64,000 nucleotides of DNA, taken from positions 7,899,815 through 7,963,814 of the forward strand of contig CAIIXF020000003.1 in the NCBI GenBank assembly GCA_903813345.2. Direction: 5' to 3'. The stretch comes from Owenia fusiformis (taxonomy: Eukaryota; Annelida; Polychaeta; Sabellida; Oweniidae). Positions 44,831-56,170 of the stretch are shown here, in pieces. Numbering within the stretch: position 1 is the first letter of the stretch; every line of letters begins with the position of its first letter. Both the position numbers and the translations under genes were made by a program. The notes beneath the pieces are model-generated. The model was given only the letters and a program-made list of their open reading frames with translations. It was not told where the DNA came from and made no database searches.

Positions 44831-45352
44831 GATAGTGATACTAACATGGAATAGTTTTAAAATAACTAAAACATCTGCTAGGAGTCAGGACAAAATATTG
44901 ACGTCAATCGAAAAATGTAATTAATTTCATTAGGGGGAGGGGGTCAAACACTGATTTCATTAGGTGATGGACATCGATTTTCGTTTTCCTGGGAATTTCA
45001 ATTTTCAAGAGTTTTGGTTTCATTACAAGGAGGAGGGGGGTTTAGACCTAAATAAATTTATTATGTTTTTTGACGGACATCGATATTTTGACCCAACCCC
45101 TTAGAAACTGTACATTCAACTTTCAGCAACTGTACCTATTGGTACCCATAGAAATTCAATAAATACTAATATGTTGTATCAAAGCTTTAGAATATTAATA
45201 TCAGATATATAACAATACAATATTTTGACAGTTTACCTGGGTACATGTTTTTTTACTAAAAAATTTTCAAACATTTTCCTTGTGTTAAGTATGGTACGAA
45301 TACTCAAAGACTATTAAGATACCTATTCCCCATGGTTTTCCTAAGTATTCCT
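44831..45352. other. Gene-free stretch
   Basis: Two G-rich runs (AGGGGGAGGGGG near 44932 and AGGAGGAGGGGGG near 45029) with similar GACATCGAT phrases follow each other about 100 bp apart. No coding signal. Confidence 0.35.
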
Positions 45353-45660
45353 CAGAACTTTACGTGATTATGGGAGACCAGAAGTAAAAATATCACTTCA
45401 GAAAAACATTCCACTGAGACACTTGCGCAATAGGGACAGGATGCACATGACATTGGTTTCAACTATAACATCAAGGAATGTCATAGAAAGTCTATCTAAG
45501 GTACATCATGTCTCGCAAACATTGATACCTGAGAGATATAAAGTGTCAGATACTGACAAGTTTGGAAGCATTGTTCACCCAATTTCAGTGTGTCCAGGAC
45601 TCCTTGGTGTGCTGCATATTGCAGATGTCCAGAAGTAATCTGTTTTAAAAGCTGTTCTTG
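45353..45660 (+). repeat. Low-copy repeat family, copy 3 (longest open frame)
   Basis: The best copy of the family also seen at 28986 and 29344. The frame 45423-45638 reads MRNRDRMHMTLVSTITSRN and ERYKVSDTDKFGSIVHPISV, then CPGLLGVLHIADVQK. The family is coding-like but I do not recognise it. Its position directly before the KY repeats suggests it may belong to the same element. Confidence 0.55.
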
Positions 45661-45662
45661 AG

Positions 45663-46513
45663 AGGATAAAGTATGCCACTAATAAATCTTTTAAAGAGGA
45701 AAAAATAAAATGTAGTAAAGAAAAATATGAGATGTCTACCCCTGATGTTAAACATGCTATGATGAGGCAAAGTAAAATAAAATATGCACATGATATAGAC
45801 TTTCAAGAGAGGGTGAAGCAGCAAAGTAGACAAAAGTATGAATCTGATCTAGACTTTCAACAAAAAAAGAAGAAACAAAGCAAACAAAAGTATGAATCTG
45901 ATCTAGACTTTCAAGAAAAAAAGAAGCTACAAAGCAAACAAAAGTAGGAATCCCATCTAGACTTCCAAGAAAAAAAGAAGAAACAAAGCAAACAAAAGTA
46001 TGAATCCGATCTAGACTTTCAAGAAAAAAAAGAAGAAACAAAGCAAACAAAACTATGAATCTGATCTTTACTTTCAAGAAAAAAAGAAGAAACTAAGCAA
46101 ACAAAAGTACAAATCTGATCCTTTCAACAAAAAGTGAAACAACAAAGCAAACAAAAGTATGAATCTGATCCAGACTTACACAATGAAAAGAAATTAAAAA
46201 GCAAAGAAAAATATGGCAACAAAAAAATTCAATCAAACAATAAATGATGGACTAAACTATATTTGTTTTTTGTCACAGATTGCTTTTTAAACATCAAGTG
46301 CTTTCATACAAAGAAAATACCTTTACAAAATTATCTCGAGAGGATGAACAAAAGAGTGTTTCAAAAATATATTTGCACAAGAAAGAAAAGTCATGCAAAC
46401 AAAGATGTACACTTTGTAAATCCCCTAAAAGCAAACTATGGATATGTCAGAATTGTCATGTACACTTTAAAAAAGGTAACATTCCACCAACAGCTAATAA
46501 TCATATAAAATGA
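45663..46513 (+). pseudogene. Helitron-like ORF remnant: KY repeats plus zinc finger
   Basis: About ten units of 18 residues (54 bp) of the type KQKYESDLDFQEKKKKQS run from 45663 to about 46240, with a TAG in unit six and a frameshift after unit seven. A finger CTLCKSPKSKLWICQNCHVHF follows, then KKGNIPPTANNHI, in frame 46280-46513. From memory, K.KY..(D/N)..(F/Y)(R/Q)..(V/K)K..S repeats followed by WIC..CH..L(K/R)(K/R)G.(M/I)P..A.N occur at the N-terminus of Helitron-type Rep/helicase polyproteins. Rep and helicase motifs are absent downstream. It is a decayed, truncated remnant; Helitron assignment is inference. Confidence 0.5.
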
Positions 46514-46993
46514 CTGTATTATCCACTCTGGCTGAACTGAAAAATTTGACGGTTGATAGTTCAATTGGCAGGAATTTTAAATTACTATATTATCGCCCGG
46601 ATGGAGAAAAACAAAAAAGGCCCCAACGCGTAAGTTTTTTGATTCAACATGAATTAATAGGTCTGTCATGCCAACGAATGTCTTTATTTATTGTTTGGCG
46701 ACTGCTGTTACGGAATTGACGAACTCCTAGGGACGAAATGGGCTATCGAGCTCAAACTAATACCGCTCCCCCAACACCTCACTTCACATTTTGACAATTT
46801 CATATCCAAGGTCACAATTTCAGAGTTTGTAATCAAATATATCTATAATAATAATTGCCTTCACCTGAAGGAACACACCTATAATGCTCCAGAGGCAATT
46901 GGCTTGGTGGTTGTAATAAATAAATCAAAATGCCGCCTTTTCCAGGAATGGCAAGTGGAGGCACCACACTGGGCCTCAGTCATTGGCATATGA
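46510..46993 (+). other. Two coding-like frames of unknown nature
   Basis: 46510-46628 reads LSTLAELKNLTVDSSIG and LLYYRPDGEKQKRPQR up to a good donor (CGC/GTAAGT). 46691-46993, in another frame, reads FGDCCYGIDELLGTKWAIEL and PLPQHLTSHFDNFISKV. Neither is recognised. A third exon-like piece at 47056-47189 (after an acceptor CGCCCAG, ending AACAG/GTACGT) reads TNGNIFIKYVDDEGQSFVFS. A small multi-exon gene is possible but unproven. Confidence 0.3.
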
Positions 46994-47842
46994 ACCAGAC
47001 AGGAGAAAGAGAAATAACAAAAATATGAAAGAAGGCGCGGGCTTTTTAAGTCCGCCCAGGATCTATGCACAATTACGAATGGGAATATCTTCATTAAGTA
47101 TGTGGACGACGAGGGCCAATCCTTTGTTTTTAGTAACAATATAAAATGTACGAAAGTTATAAAGCAGGAAGTACAGAAGTACAACAGGTACGTCTCACAT
47201 ATCCGAGGTCACGTTCATAAGAATAGTCGCAGCGCTGTGAGCTAGCACTGAAGGCTGTATCCATCGATTGTGACGTTGTAAATTGTTAAATTCCTTCACT
47301 GCAATCACTGTGCGCCAGCATCGTACTTTACTAATTCCAGTTATGGTTTACCAGTTAATTAGCCATCATAATAACGACTAGACTTGTAGATGTCCATCAA
47401 CACGAACTAGTGGTGTTATACTATGACAACCTAATACTTATTCAAACTTCATACAAAGAACGACTATTTTTGAAAAAAAAAATCAGATGTTTTGCGCGTT
47501 GTTCCGCTTGCTCCACCTACCCTACCACTGGGTTACTATAGCAACCATATTATTAAGTCTACTAAGCTTTATAATTATGATATGAAACTTTCTCAACTTA
47601 TTCCCAACATATTTGAGCACATTTTGTTAATAATTCAGCTAGATTGAAAAGAAAACCAATGAAATACAGCACCATTCCTGAAACATATGGAACACCCTGC
47701 ATATACATTCTTGATATTATCTGCTTAGTTATTCTGCACCTCTTTAATCATAAAAAACATTATCGACCCCTACCAATACTATGCTACATGCTTATTTAGT
47801 AGAGGCCCTAGAAATATCACACTATGTACTATTAAGTTATTA
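46994..47842. other. Mostly gene-free stretch
   Basis: Apart from the exon-like piece at 47056-47189, no feature is supported. Confidence 0.35.
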
Positions 47843-50183
47843 ATGATTCACTACTTTCAGCCACAGAGCTTAGAAAATGTGACAGTGAAAAAGCAGCCAA
47901 CACTCTCTGAAAGCGAGATTATTAGAGATCAAAATGTACCAACTATTTATATTCATAAAATTGTGAAGTCATTTAGTAGTCTTAGAAAAAATACTTCACT
48001 AAAAAAACAACTGATCGTGTTGTGAATTCCTACCATGCTTGCTGTTACTGCAACAAGATGACTTTGCATGTTCAGGAGCATCTTCTAGGTGTTTATGCGG
48101 AAGAGCCCCAAGTGAAACAGATCAGCAACATGTTAAGGGCAGACAAGGAGGACAGAAAAAAATGCATACAAGCCAAAATGCCTTTGTCCGACCTACTCCG
48201 AGCAAAGGGAGATCATCTTCACAACATGGAGGTTATCAAAACCAAGAAAGGAGAACTACTGATCGCGCGAAGGCCAAATAAACCATTCAACTTCAAGGAT
48301 TTTGGGCCTTGCCCTAAATGCTTGTCTTGGATGATGAAAGTTTCTCTACCAAAGCATCAGGGTTTAAGGTAGATGGAAAAAAGTCTCATTTAAGAAAGAG
48401 AGATGTCACTTTCCAGTCTAATCTGCTTCTTGGAAAGACATACCCAAATGGATCAAAATTGCTCCAGACTGAAGTCTTCCCAATCATGAGGCTTGATGAT
48501 GTTGGGTTGGAAGCTAAAAAAAAACCTGTTGGTTGTGGCATTGGGAGAGACGTGGTTAAGAAATTGTGAAGACAATGAACTGAAGAGAAAATACTATGCC
48601 TCACAACATATGCGTTTGATGACTAAGTTACTCCTGCAAGTAAGAAAGCGTGTTGATCCCAACCAGTCAAGTGAAATTGGCAAGGGTCAACTTTGGGACT
48701 TCCTTCGCTTGGCATATTTCGAAGAGTTGGTACAGGCAGCGCTAGACACAGCATTGCCACAAATAGATGATGAAGAGGAACTTCGTAGCCCATCCAATGC
48801 TATAAAGTTAAAATATGATTTAATCAGAGTAGCAGAGACCAAAAGGTTGTTGTCTGGTATTGAGTTTTGACAAAGATCGTTCTGCCGAAAAATGGAAGCA
48901 TAGTAAAGAGGAAGCCTCTGAATTCATTGATGCCCTGAAGTCAAAATGGTCAGAAAGGGTCACCCGTCGCGCAAGAAAATTGCTCTCAGAAAGAAGGCCT
49001 AACAAAGTCCAGTATTTGCCTAAGCCTGGAGATATTAAGACTCTTTCATCATTTCTCAAGAAGAAGCTGACTTCCCTGGTCCTAGAGTCCAACTGGCATG
49101 TGTATCGTGAAGTTGTTGAGCTAGTTGAAGCCAGACTTGTCTCTTACAATAGAAGGCGATCCGGTGAGGTTGAAGCAATAAAACTCGTCAGTTACCTGAA
49201 AAGAAAGGGCATTGCAGATGTGGATATTGCCTTCATGGGGGACCTTTCAGACACTGAGAAGTATCTGTTAAAAACCCAAGACCTGCTTGAAACGAGGGGA
49301 AAGAAGAATAAGCCTGTACCAGTGTTGATTCCACAAGACTGCACCAAGGCATTAGACTACATATCAGATGTAAAAGTTAGAGAAAAGGTAGGTGTTAACC
49401 CAGGCAGCAAGTTTCTCTTTGCTAACCAAGATAAAGGGGTAGTCAGTGTCTATCAGTCTCTCAGTAAATGTTCCCTGGCTGCCAACTTGAAATCTCCTGA
49501 AATAATGACAAGTGTAAACATGCGCAAATACACAGCTACTCTGGCTCAGGTACTTGATCTTTCAGCAAATCAGCTTGACTGGGTCTGTCGCCATCTTGGC
49601 CACAATCAAACTGTGCATTTGGAGCATTATCGTCAAACGAGCCCCTTCCTGTAGCGTGTTGAAATTGGAAAGGTCCTCATGATCCAAGACCTCAATTTGC
49701 AAATAAATTCGTAGGAAAAAAGTTGTCAGAGCTTCAGTTTGCTGATGTGCTAGCAGAGGCTGATAAGGAGATAAATTACTTTGAGGAAGATGGCCTGCAG
49801 GTGATTACTGAGGGTACTAGTGTCGTTGATGGGAAGGAGAAGGATAAAACTGGAGAAAATGAATTGGCTGAAGGCATGGATGTTGAAGCTGTGAGGCACC
49901 TAACATGCTTAAGAATGGGACGAAAGGAAGAAAGAAGGCAAAGGTTAAACCACAACGTGTAAAGTGGTCCACTAAGGAGGTTGAAGAATTGAAAATGTAT
50001 TTGAAGTCTGCTTTTGAGACTGGGAAAACCCCAGGCAGGAAGGCTTGTCAAAGGGCTATTAAACTAAGCAAAAAAAACAATGGTGAACTGCAACGTCGGG
50101 ATTACCGAAAAATTGTGAAGAAGGTGTCAAACATGCTGCTGGCTAAAAAAAGCCAAAGTGAATTATCATCGGACAGTGAGTGA
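47843..50183 (+). pseudogene. Zinc-finger/tyrosine-recombinase-like protein, copy 1 (multiple frameshifts)
   Basis: One protein can be followed through frames 47843-48010, 48022-48372, 48318-48569, 48493-48870, 48860-49654, 49723-49962 and 49905-50183, so at least five frameshifts occur. In order: a C2H2-like finger (ACCYCNKMTLHVQEHL), GDHLHN..V...K.GEL, a second finger (FGPCPKCLSWM), a helical middle region, then a tyrosine-recombinase-like C-terminal half. Box I Arg lies in YNRRRSGEVEAI, box II in NMRKYTATL, then HLGH and the candidate nucleophile in HYRQ. A Lys-rich end (WSTKEVEELK, KTPGRKACQRAIK) follows. The layout matches an unnamed family I recall from fish and molluscs, possibly Crypton-derived. 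Two more members lie at 50871 and 56936. Confidence 0.7.
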
Positions 50184-50870
50184 ACAAATGGGCTGGTCTT
50201 TCACCATCACATCATCATCATCTTCTGATTAAGGCCACCCTTTATTTGTTGGGCTTGTGCATTTTTCAACTCCAAAACCAACTTTAAATTTAAACTTATT
50301 GCTTGTTTTACTCCATTTTGAGAAAAATGCCAATGGGAACAAGCCAGTGAAAAATGTCTGTCTTGATAAATTTAATTTTCCTTTCGTTTGATTTCTTGTG
50401 GAAAAATCCATGAAGAGGGAGGCATTCAGGAAGGCCAAGCTTATCATGCATGTGAAACAGGAACAAAATGGAATTGAGATGACATTTTAAATGTTTTACT
50501 GGATTTTTCTCTCATTGGCATTTTCCATAACTGAAGCAAAAACTTCAAATTTGAACAGAGATGCATGAGAAGTTGAGAACGGACGTTCATGATCTCCCAC
50601 CACCATGGTTTTAGGGATTGAGAATCCATATCTACCAAATAAAAAAGTGTTGACCGACTTATATATTTAGCCCAAAATAAATTTCATTGTGTGATTGGAC
50701 CATTTTAGGGAGGTTACTGGTATTCAGATAATGCCACTGCCTTTTCCATTCTAATTTACGTACATGTACATCTGTTCATAGTAATTCTGTAATCATGGTA
50801 ATTGATGCTGTGTTGGGAATAGGTAATTTTTTACATGTTTGATGGTTGTGTAATTGGAAATGTCTGCAGA
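50184..50870. other. Gene-free stretch between recombinase-like copies
   Basis: No domain on either strand. The end of the stretch forms an acceptor-like GGAAATGTCTGCAG leading into the next copy. Confidence 0.35.
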
Positions 50871-51369
50871 GAGGATGAATTGATTATAGCTCTCGGAAAC
50901 CAGTGGATCGAAAAAAACGTCGGAAATAAACTGAAAAGGGGAAAATACACATCTCAAATAATGAGACTGCATGGGAGACTTCTCTTGAACTTGAGGAGCA
51001 TAACAACAACAGAACTGAGTCTCTGGGAATACTTGACGACTGAGCATTTTGACTTTCGATCCTTAGGAACAACCACAGCGCTTGCCAGGCTGGAGAAAAC
51101 CAAAGAAATTGTTCGAAGTTTTATGGGGAACCAGAGTAGCTAAGTTAGCTCGAACTTTGTTAGAAGAAAGACACTTCGATAACACCAAAGAGTTACCCAA
51201 CCCCACTGACCTTGTGAAGCTCAATGACTATTTAAAGACTGCAATACATGATGCTGTAACAGAGCAAGGAACAACACTGAAGAAGTTCACTACTGTGGCT
51301 AAAGTTATTGCAGTAAAGCTCACTCTCTACAACAGAAGTGGAGAAATGGAAACTATCAAGTATATATAA
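50871..51369 (+). pseudogene. Tyrosine-recombinase-like protein, copy 2 (internal part only)
   Basis: Begins at an acceptor (TCTGCAG/AGAGG) and reads EDELIIALGNQWIEKNVGNK, matching LVVALGETWLRNCEDNELK of copy 1, then QIMRLHGRLLLNLRS and LWEYLTTEHFD. The frame changes near 51090, with loss of about 60 residues relative to copy 1. It continues as RVAKLARTLLEERHFDNTKE and LVKLNDYLKTA to box I, YNRSGEMETIK, where a possible donor (CAA/GTATAT) ends it. Box II, the HLGH motif and Tyr are absent. It is more diverged from copy 1 than a recent duplicate would be. It could be a broken relic or two exons of a real gene with distant partners. Confidence 0.6.
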
Positions 51370-51877
51370 CTGATGTAAGATCTTTGGAAAGGGGCATGAG
51401 TTTGACAGTAGATTTGTGAACAATTTTTTATTAAGACACATATATAGCAATTATTCAACAGTTTCACCAGTAGACTTAAAGTATTTATAATAACATATAT
51501 TGGTCATTTTCCTTTTTCTACATCAAATAAAAATTAACTGGTCAGTTGAAAAAATATTGAAAATGACATATTTTGAAATCATTTTAGTCAGGTGTTCAGT
51601 ATCAGTATCTTGCCTCTATTTCATTGTAAAGGCTGTGAAGCAAAAGTAACTACTCACTGAAGATGGCTTGTTGATGGAAAGGATGTTCAAGTTTTATATT
51701 TTTTGAATAACAAAATCGATTGGAAAGTTTGCAAGTTCAAAGTTGAAAGAAACTGATGTGTCAATTTACCACAACACATATTTGAACACTGTTAAATGGA
51801 GTTGAACATTGAATGTAGAAGTAAAGTTGAGTATAAACTTGCAATTTTGTCTTGTGTTCCACAGATTTGAGGTATTT
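51370..51877. other. Gene-free stretch
   Basis: No supported feature. Confidence 0.35.
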
Positions 51878-52239
51878 AAGGATGGAGTATCGGCACAAGG
51901 CGGAAATTCAATTACGCGAGTGTTCTAAAATGTGTCCGCTTCGCATGCAAAGTAATTTCTCTAAAATACTGTCAGCAATTTATCTCTTATTCCTCTTATA
52001 TGTTGGTGACATGTATGTAGTTAACATGTACAATTTTTAACACTTACGCTTGTAATTTTTTATAAATGATTTAAAAAAAGAATTTAGTAAAGTCCAACAG
52101 TGCCAATTAAATATTTCTTTCTCAATAAGTACATAGACAAATTTGATCATGTTGCTCAGAGATATCAAAACACTGTAATTATTTTAGTTGAAATTGTATA
52201 TCTTGAATTTAAGACAGCTTGTGGTGCTACACCATCCTT
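51878..52239. mobile_element. Small inverted-repeat element, 362 bp (candidate MITE)
   Basis: The left end AAGGATGGAGTATCGGCACAAG and the right end reversed, AAGGATGGTGTAGCACCACAAG, agree at about 17 of 22 positions, with TTA/TAA at the outer borders. No coding content. It abuts the next element by 2 bp, so boundaries are partly interpretive. Confidence 0.45.
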
Positions 52240-52241
52240 AA

Positions 52242-53073
52242 AGTCCCCATCTAAAGTTTAAACCACTTTGGCTTATATTGTAGTCTTACCCAATGTTATC
52301 AAAGTGTGGTATGTGAAACTTTTTTTTTAAATTTCAAAAAGTGGTTTTTGATAGACTTTTTGTTCCAAAATTTGTGAATTTGTTTAAAACTAACTTTTAG
52401 AGGTCACACATATCTTTTAATTAGCAACAACTCATACCAATGCATAGCATTCATCCTCACATGTTTTTTGCCGAAAAAATTAAGAAAATCGGTTCATAAA
52501 TAAGCGAGAAATGAACTTATAAGTGTATGAAAATGGTTCCGAGAAAAATGCATTTAAAAATTCTAGTTCTCATAGAAACCAATGGTACAATGATATCTAA
52601 AACATAATATATTCTTCCTTTTAACCTGGTTAGACAATCAACATTGGTATATAATTGAAGTCTAGCATAATTAGAAAATATTGACGTCGAAAAAAAAATT
52701 TCAATTTTTTTCAAAAAGTTTTTGGTACCTTAGTGACATCACTAATGGTGCAAAATATTTTTGATATGCTAAAACATTGAAGTGGCCCATTAAATATGGC
52801 ATTTTATTATTGAAATAGTGTGTCCTTTGATCAATCTTTGCATTGGTGTTAAAAAGATAATCTTTTTCGAAATGCATTAAGAAATATTTGATGATTAAAA
52901 AATTTCAACTTTTTTTGAAAAATGGCGGGAAATTTGAATATTTGAAAAATGAAATGCTCACAACTTTTTTTTCAAAAAATTTTTTCTTTCAAAAATCTCT
53001 AGAATAACTTTTTAAGTCATGACAAATAGTAAATGAATGATAAAAAAATATTTTCAAACTTTAGACGGGGACT
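52242..53073. mobile_element. AT-rich MITE, 832 bp
   Basis: Terminal inverted repeats AGTCCCCATCTAAAGTTT (52242-52259) and its reverse complement with one mismatch (53056-53073). The interior is extremely AT-rich with many poly(A)/poly(T) runs and no long frame. The target duplication is ambiguous (TAA or AA). Confidence 0.7.
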
Positions 53074-53236
53074 AAGATTATTGAAGATATAAAAAGAGCA
53101 AGTCGAGAAGCAGGGGGGTCACTTCATCTGAGAACTCTGAGTTCTATAAAGAATAAGATCATAAGAAAATTCAATCCTGCTAAGCAGTGAACATTACATA
53201 TGACATATTAAAACACAACATTAAATAAAAAAAACT

Positions 53237-53470
53237 ATATTCTTGTGGGTTTTTTACCTACTTCTGCAGGTATGGGGTGCATTAACTCAATGTAATTTGG
53301 ACAGATTCAGTGCAGTTTACCATGTATTTCCTGCAGCCCACAAGTATAAGTGCACAACACAAAGAAAATTTTGCACAAAGGACTCTGCGGGAGTACATCC
53401 GTCCTTAGTGCTGTGCGCCATGTGTGCAGATATACCCTTGTGGGGTTTTTACCTACTTCTGTGGTGCACC
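53237..53470. repeat. Repeat with duplicated edge, family also at 56607-56700
   Basis: CTTGTGGG(T/G)TTTTTACCTACTTCTG occurs at 53240 and 53438. Between them, 53318-53400 (GCACAACACAAAG..AAATTTTGCACAAAG, then ACTCTGCGGGAGTAC) recurs diverged at 56607-56700. It is a small dispersed repeat of unknown class. Confidence 0.55.
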
Positions 53471-53875
53471 CTGTATTAATTTTGTCCCACTTGTTCATCT
53501 ATCCTGTAAGGAAATGACTCGTAAGATCTTATGAGTCATTCCCTAATATGCAACAACATTGTTTTTATATCCCTTAAAAGATGGTTTTAGCATTGAATAT
53601 TTGCATACATAAAACATCTTTTAAGTATACATAACATATATATATAGGATATCCCATGATTTATTTTTTTATAAAAAACGCTGCTCCACCTAATTCAATC
53701 ATTGAAAATATGTATTGACTCTAGTGTCACTACCAATGCACCAAATTAAATGAAACTCAGACAGTCTCAGGCAAACTTACTACCCTGTCTTATGTAAAAG
53801 TTTGAGCATTCAACTCGTCTTATTATAAAATCTAGAGCCAACGGTAAGAAACTTTTTGATCGGCCCTTGTATACT

Positions 53876-53919
53876 AGCGGGGAATAAATAGGCGTATTCA
53901 CCTAGGTGTATTCCCCGCT
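53876..53919. repeat. Hairpin, AGCGGGGAATA arms
   Basis: A perfect 11 bp inverted repeat (AGCGGGGAATA...TATTCCCCGCT) encloses a 10 bp palindrome, CACCTAGGTG. Confidence 0.75.
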
Positions 53920-54041
53920 GAAAGCGTTTTTTGTCCAGTGTAAAACTGAATGGGTAAAGGCTAAACAGCTTCAATCTTGTTTAAATTTGCAACTATGCAA
54001 AATTAGAGAGTGGGAAATAAAACAGTGAGTAATAAAACAAA

Positions 54042-54185
54042 TATTTCATTCCATTTTCGGTGAATACCTGTTGCACTTTCTATGATTCTGCAAGGTGTAT
54101 TTCCCTAGCCGTTCGTGCTTCGGGAAATACACCTTGACAGAATCATTGAAAGATGACCAGGTATTCACCTCAATCGAATGAAATA
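54042..54185. repeat. Long foldback, about 65 bp arms
   Basis: Arms run outward from AAGGTGTATTTCCC (54092-54105)/GGGAAATACACCTT (54122-54135) through GATTCTG/CAGAATC and GGTGAATACCTG/CAGGTATTCACC to ATTTCATTC/GAATGAAAT, with short mismatched bulges. No coding content. It may be a MITE-type foldback. Confidence 0.75.
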
Positions 54186-54941
54186 TTAATTTGTATAATA
54201 TTTTTTCGTTGGAAACGTGATTGCAACCCAAGTTGTAGTGTCTAGATTTGTAGAAATATAGTTTACTTGTTTCAAATATGTAGCATCTTGTTATTATATC
54301 CATTGAAGTTACCGTATACATTCAAGAGATATATTGCCAAATGAATCCTGTATCTAATGTTACCTCCTCAAGACACCACTGAGACTGAGACTGTTTACCC
54401 TGAAAAATCCATGTTGCATGCATGATGAATTCATTTTTAGAAACAATGACAATTTGAACACTTTTAAAATATGTAAAGCTTTTATTTATTAAATCTCTAC
54501 TGTTTCACCCCTTTTCATGTGTTCAGTCAAATTGACAATGTTTTACAAAATGTGTGGACATTGTCCAGGAAATATGAGACTGGGGTTCTGTCCAAATCTC
54601 TTCTGATTGTGATCAGTCTATTTTGTTATTGGAGCAAATAATACAGTTCATCTTGCATGCAAGCAGGGAAAACACAACTTTCAGTTGAATGGTCAAAACC
54701 AAACTGCTAGCCTTGCCCAATGCTGTAAGCTCTGTACATTTTTCAATGCTATGAATTATTCATGAAGGATCCCTTGGCCAATCAGAAGCTTTGTTATTGT
54801 CAGTGTAGCACATGGCTGTGTTTATGTAAACAAGGACTATGATGTCACAATAACATTTTTAAGCAAAAACTAAACATAACTAAACAAATTTATTCTGACG
54901 TCATACAGATTGTGTTATCAATAGAGCAACATTACTCTGTA
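54186..54941. other. Gene-free stretch
   Basis: No supported feature. Confidence 0.35.
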
Positions 54942-55744
54942 CAGGGTGTCTCAAAAAAACGAAAACCAGCATTTAATTGCTTATTTCTCAAATATGAAAA
55001 ATGATAGGAAAATTTCACAGCTACCATCTGATAGGTTATGATGTCCTCTTTCTTATGATACCAAAGTTGTCTATTTTCCTTGATGGATGACTGAGTTCTC
55101 AGGGATTTAAGTGACCATGTCAGAAACGGGTTTGTGCCATTTTCAGCAAAGTCAAGTTCACCATCATAACATAGTGATAAGTAACAACAAACATCAGGAT
55201 ATTACTCTTTTACTCATTTATTCCAATTAAAGTTACACATATCATATTTAACACCCCTATCCCAATGTCCAATCAAAGTTGTTTTAACCCCAGTATCATT
55301 CAACATGACCCCCATTCAATGCAAATGTCTGCCCTATATCTCATCGCACGTACTGCATCCCTGATGATGTCTCTCTGTCCCCTTAGATCCTCCACTGCTG
55401 CAACAATCCTGGCCCTTAGATCATCAACGTCTCTTGGTGATGTTGTGTAGACTTTATCCTTGAGATAACCCCAAAGGAAGAAGTTGCAGGGTGCAAAACC
55501 ATCCTAGCATAGCCATTTCAATCCCTCATTGTTCAGAGATTCATGAAAGAAAAAGTGGCACAGACCCATTTCCGACATGGTCACTTAATCCCTCAGTCAT
55601 CCGTGAAGGAAAATAGACAACTTTGGTATCATAAGAAAGAGGACATCATAACCTATCAGATGGAAGCTGTGAAATTTTCCTATTATTATTCATATTTGAG
55701 AAATAAGCAATTAAATGTTGGTTTCCTTTTTTTGAGACACCCTG
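54942..55744 (-). mobile_element. Mariner-like element with roughly 200 bp inverted termini
   Basis: CAGGGTGTCTCAAAAAAA at the left and its near-exact reverse at the right, each flanked by TA (54940-54941 and 55745-55746). Homology between the arms runs about 200 bp inward (for example GATGTCCTCTTTCTTATGAT at 55040 against its complement near 55640). The 803 bp element keeps a transposase C-terminal remnant on the minus strand and lacks the rest. Confidence 0.8.
55290..55507 (-). pseudogene. Mariner-like transposase C-terminal remnant
   Basis: The minus strand reads DGFAPCNFFLWGYLKDKVY, then RDVDDLRARIVAAVEDL, ending RADICIEWGSC. The block (P)CDFFLWGYLK..V follows the third catalytic Asp of mariner-type DD34D-class transposases, and the helical tail with a late (M)CI...G..(H) pattern also fits. 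In this copy Asn replaces the Asp of PCDFFLW; the catalytic SPDL/NPDL position just upstream is disrupted by a stop. It is a dead fragment inside matching inverted termini. Confidence 0.7.
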
Positions 55745-56025
55745 TATAATTTATTATAATGCGCAAATAACTTCTGTTTCCATTTACTCGAGACTGCAGT
55801 ACTGCACCCACTCAGTCCTTAAAAGACCGTGTGGATCGGAGGTCTTGGGCAAGACTAACCAATTTCTTGGACACTGCACACTATACATCACAAAATTATT
55901 ATGGTTAATGTACTAATTCAGTCTATACCAGTTCAATCCAGACAATAAGCAAGCTAGAATCTGAACATATGAACTTCATAGGAATGCAGCTGCGTAATTG
56001 ACATTCCGATGTATATTATTCCCTA

Positions 56026-56170
56026 TTATAACATACCTAGGTATGTTATAAATCGTTTATGTCACTATCGTGGCACATATGCCCTCGGTTCTCAGAGATC
56101 GATGTCCCTCCCAAGGTCGAGCCATATATCACTGAGACCTCGGGCATATGTGCCACGATAGTGACATAAC
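56026..56170. repeat. 26 bp perfect palindrome next to a 45 bp-armed hairpin
   Basis: 56026-56051 is perfectly self-complementary, centred on CCTAGG (inner part AACATACCTAGGTATGTT). Five bases later, 56056-56100 pairs with 56124-56170: TTATGTCACTATCGTGGCAC.. matches exactly over about 30 bp, then with a few mismatches. The loop is about 23 bp. Confidence 0.85.
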
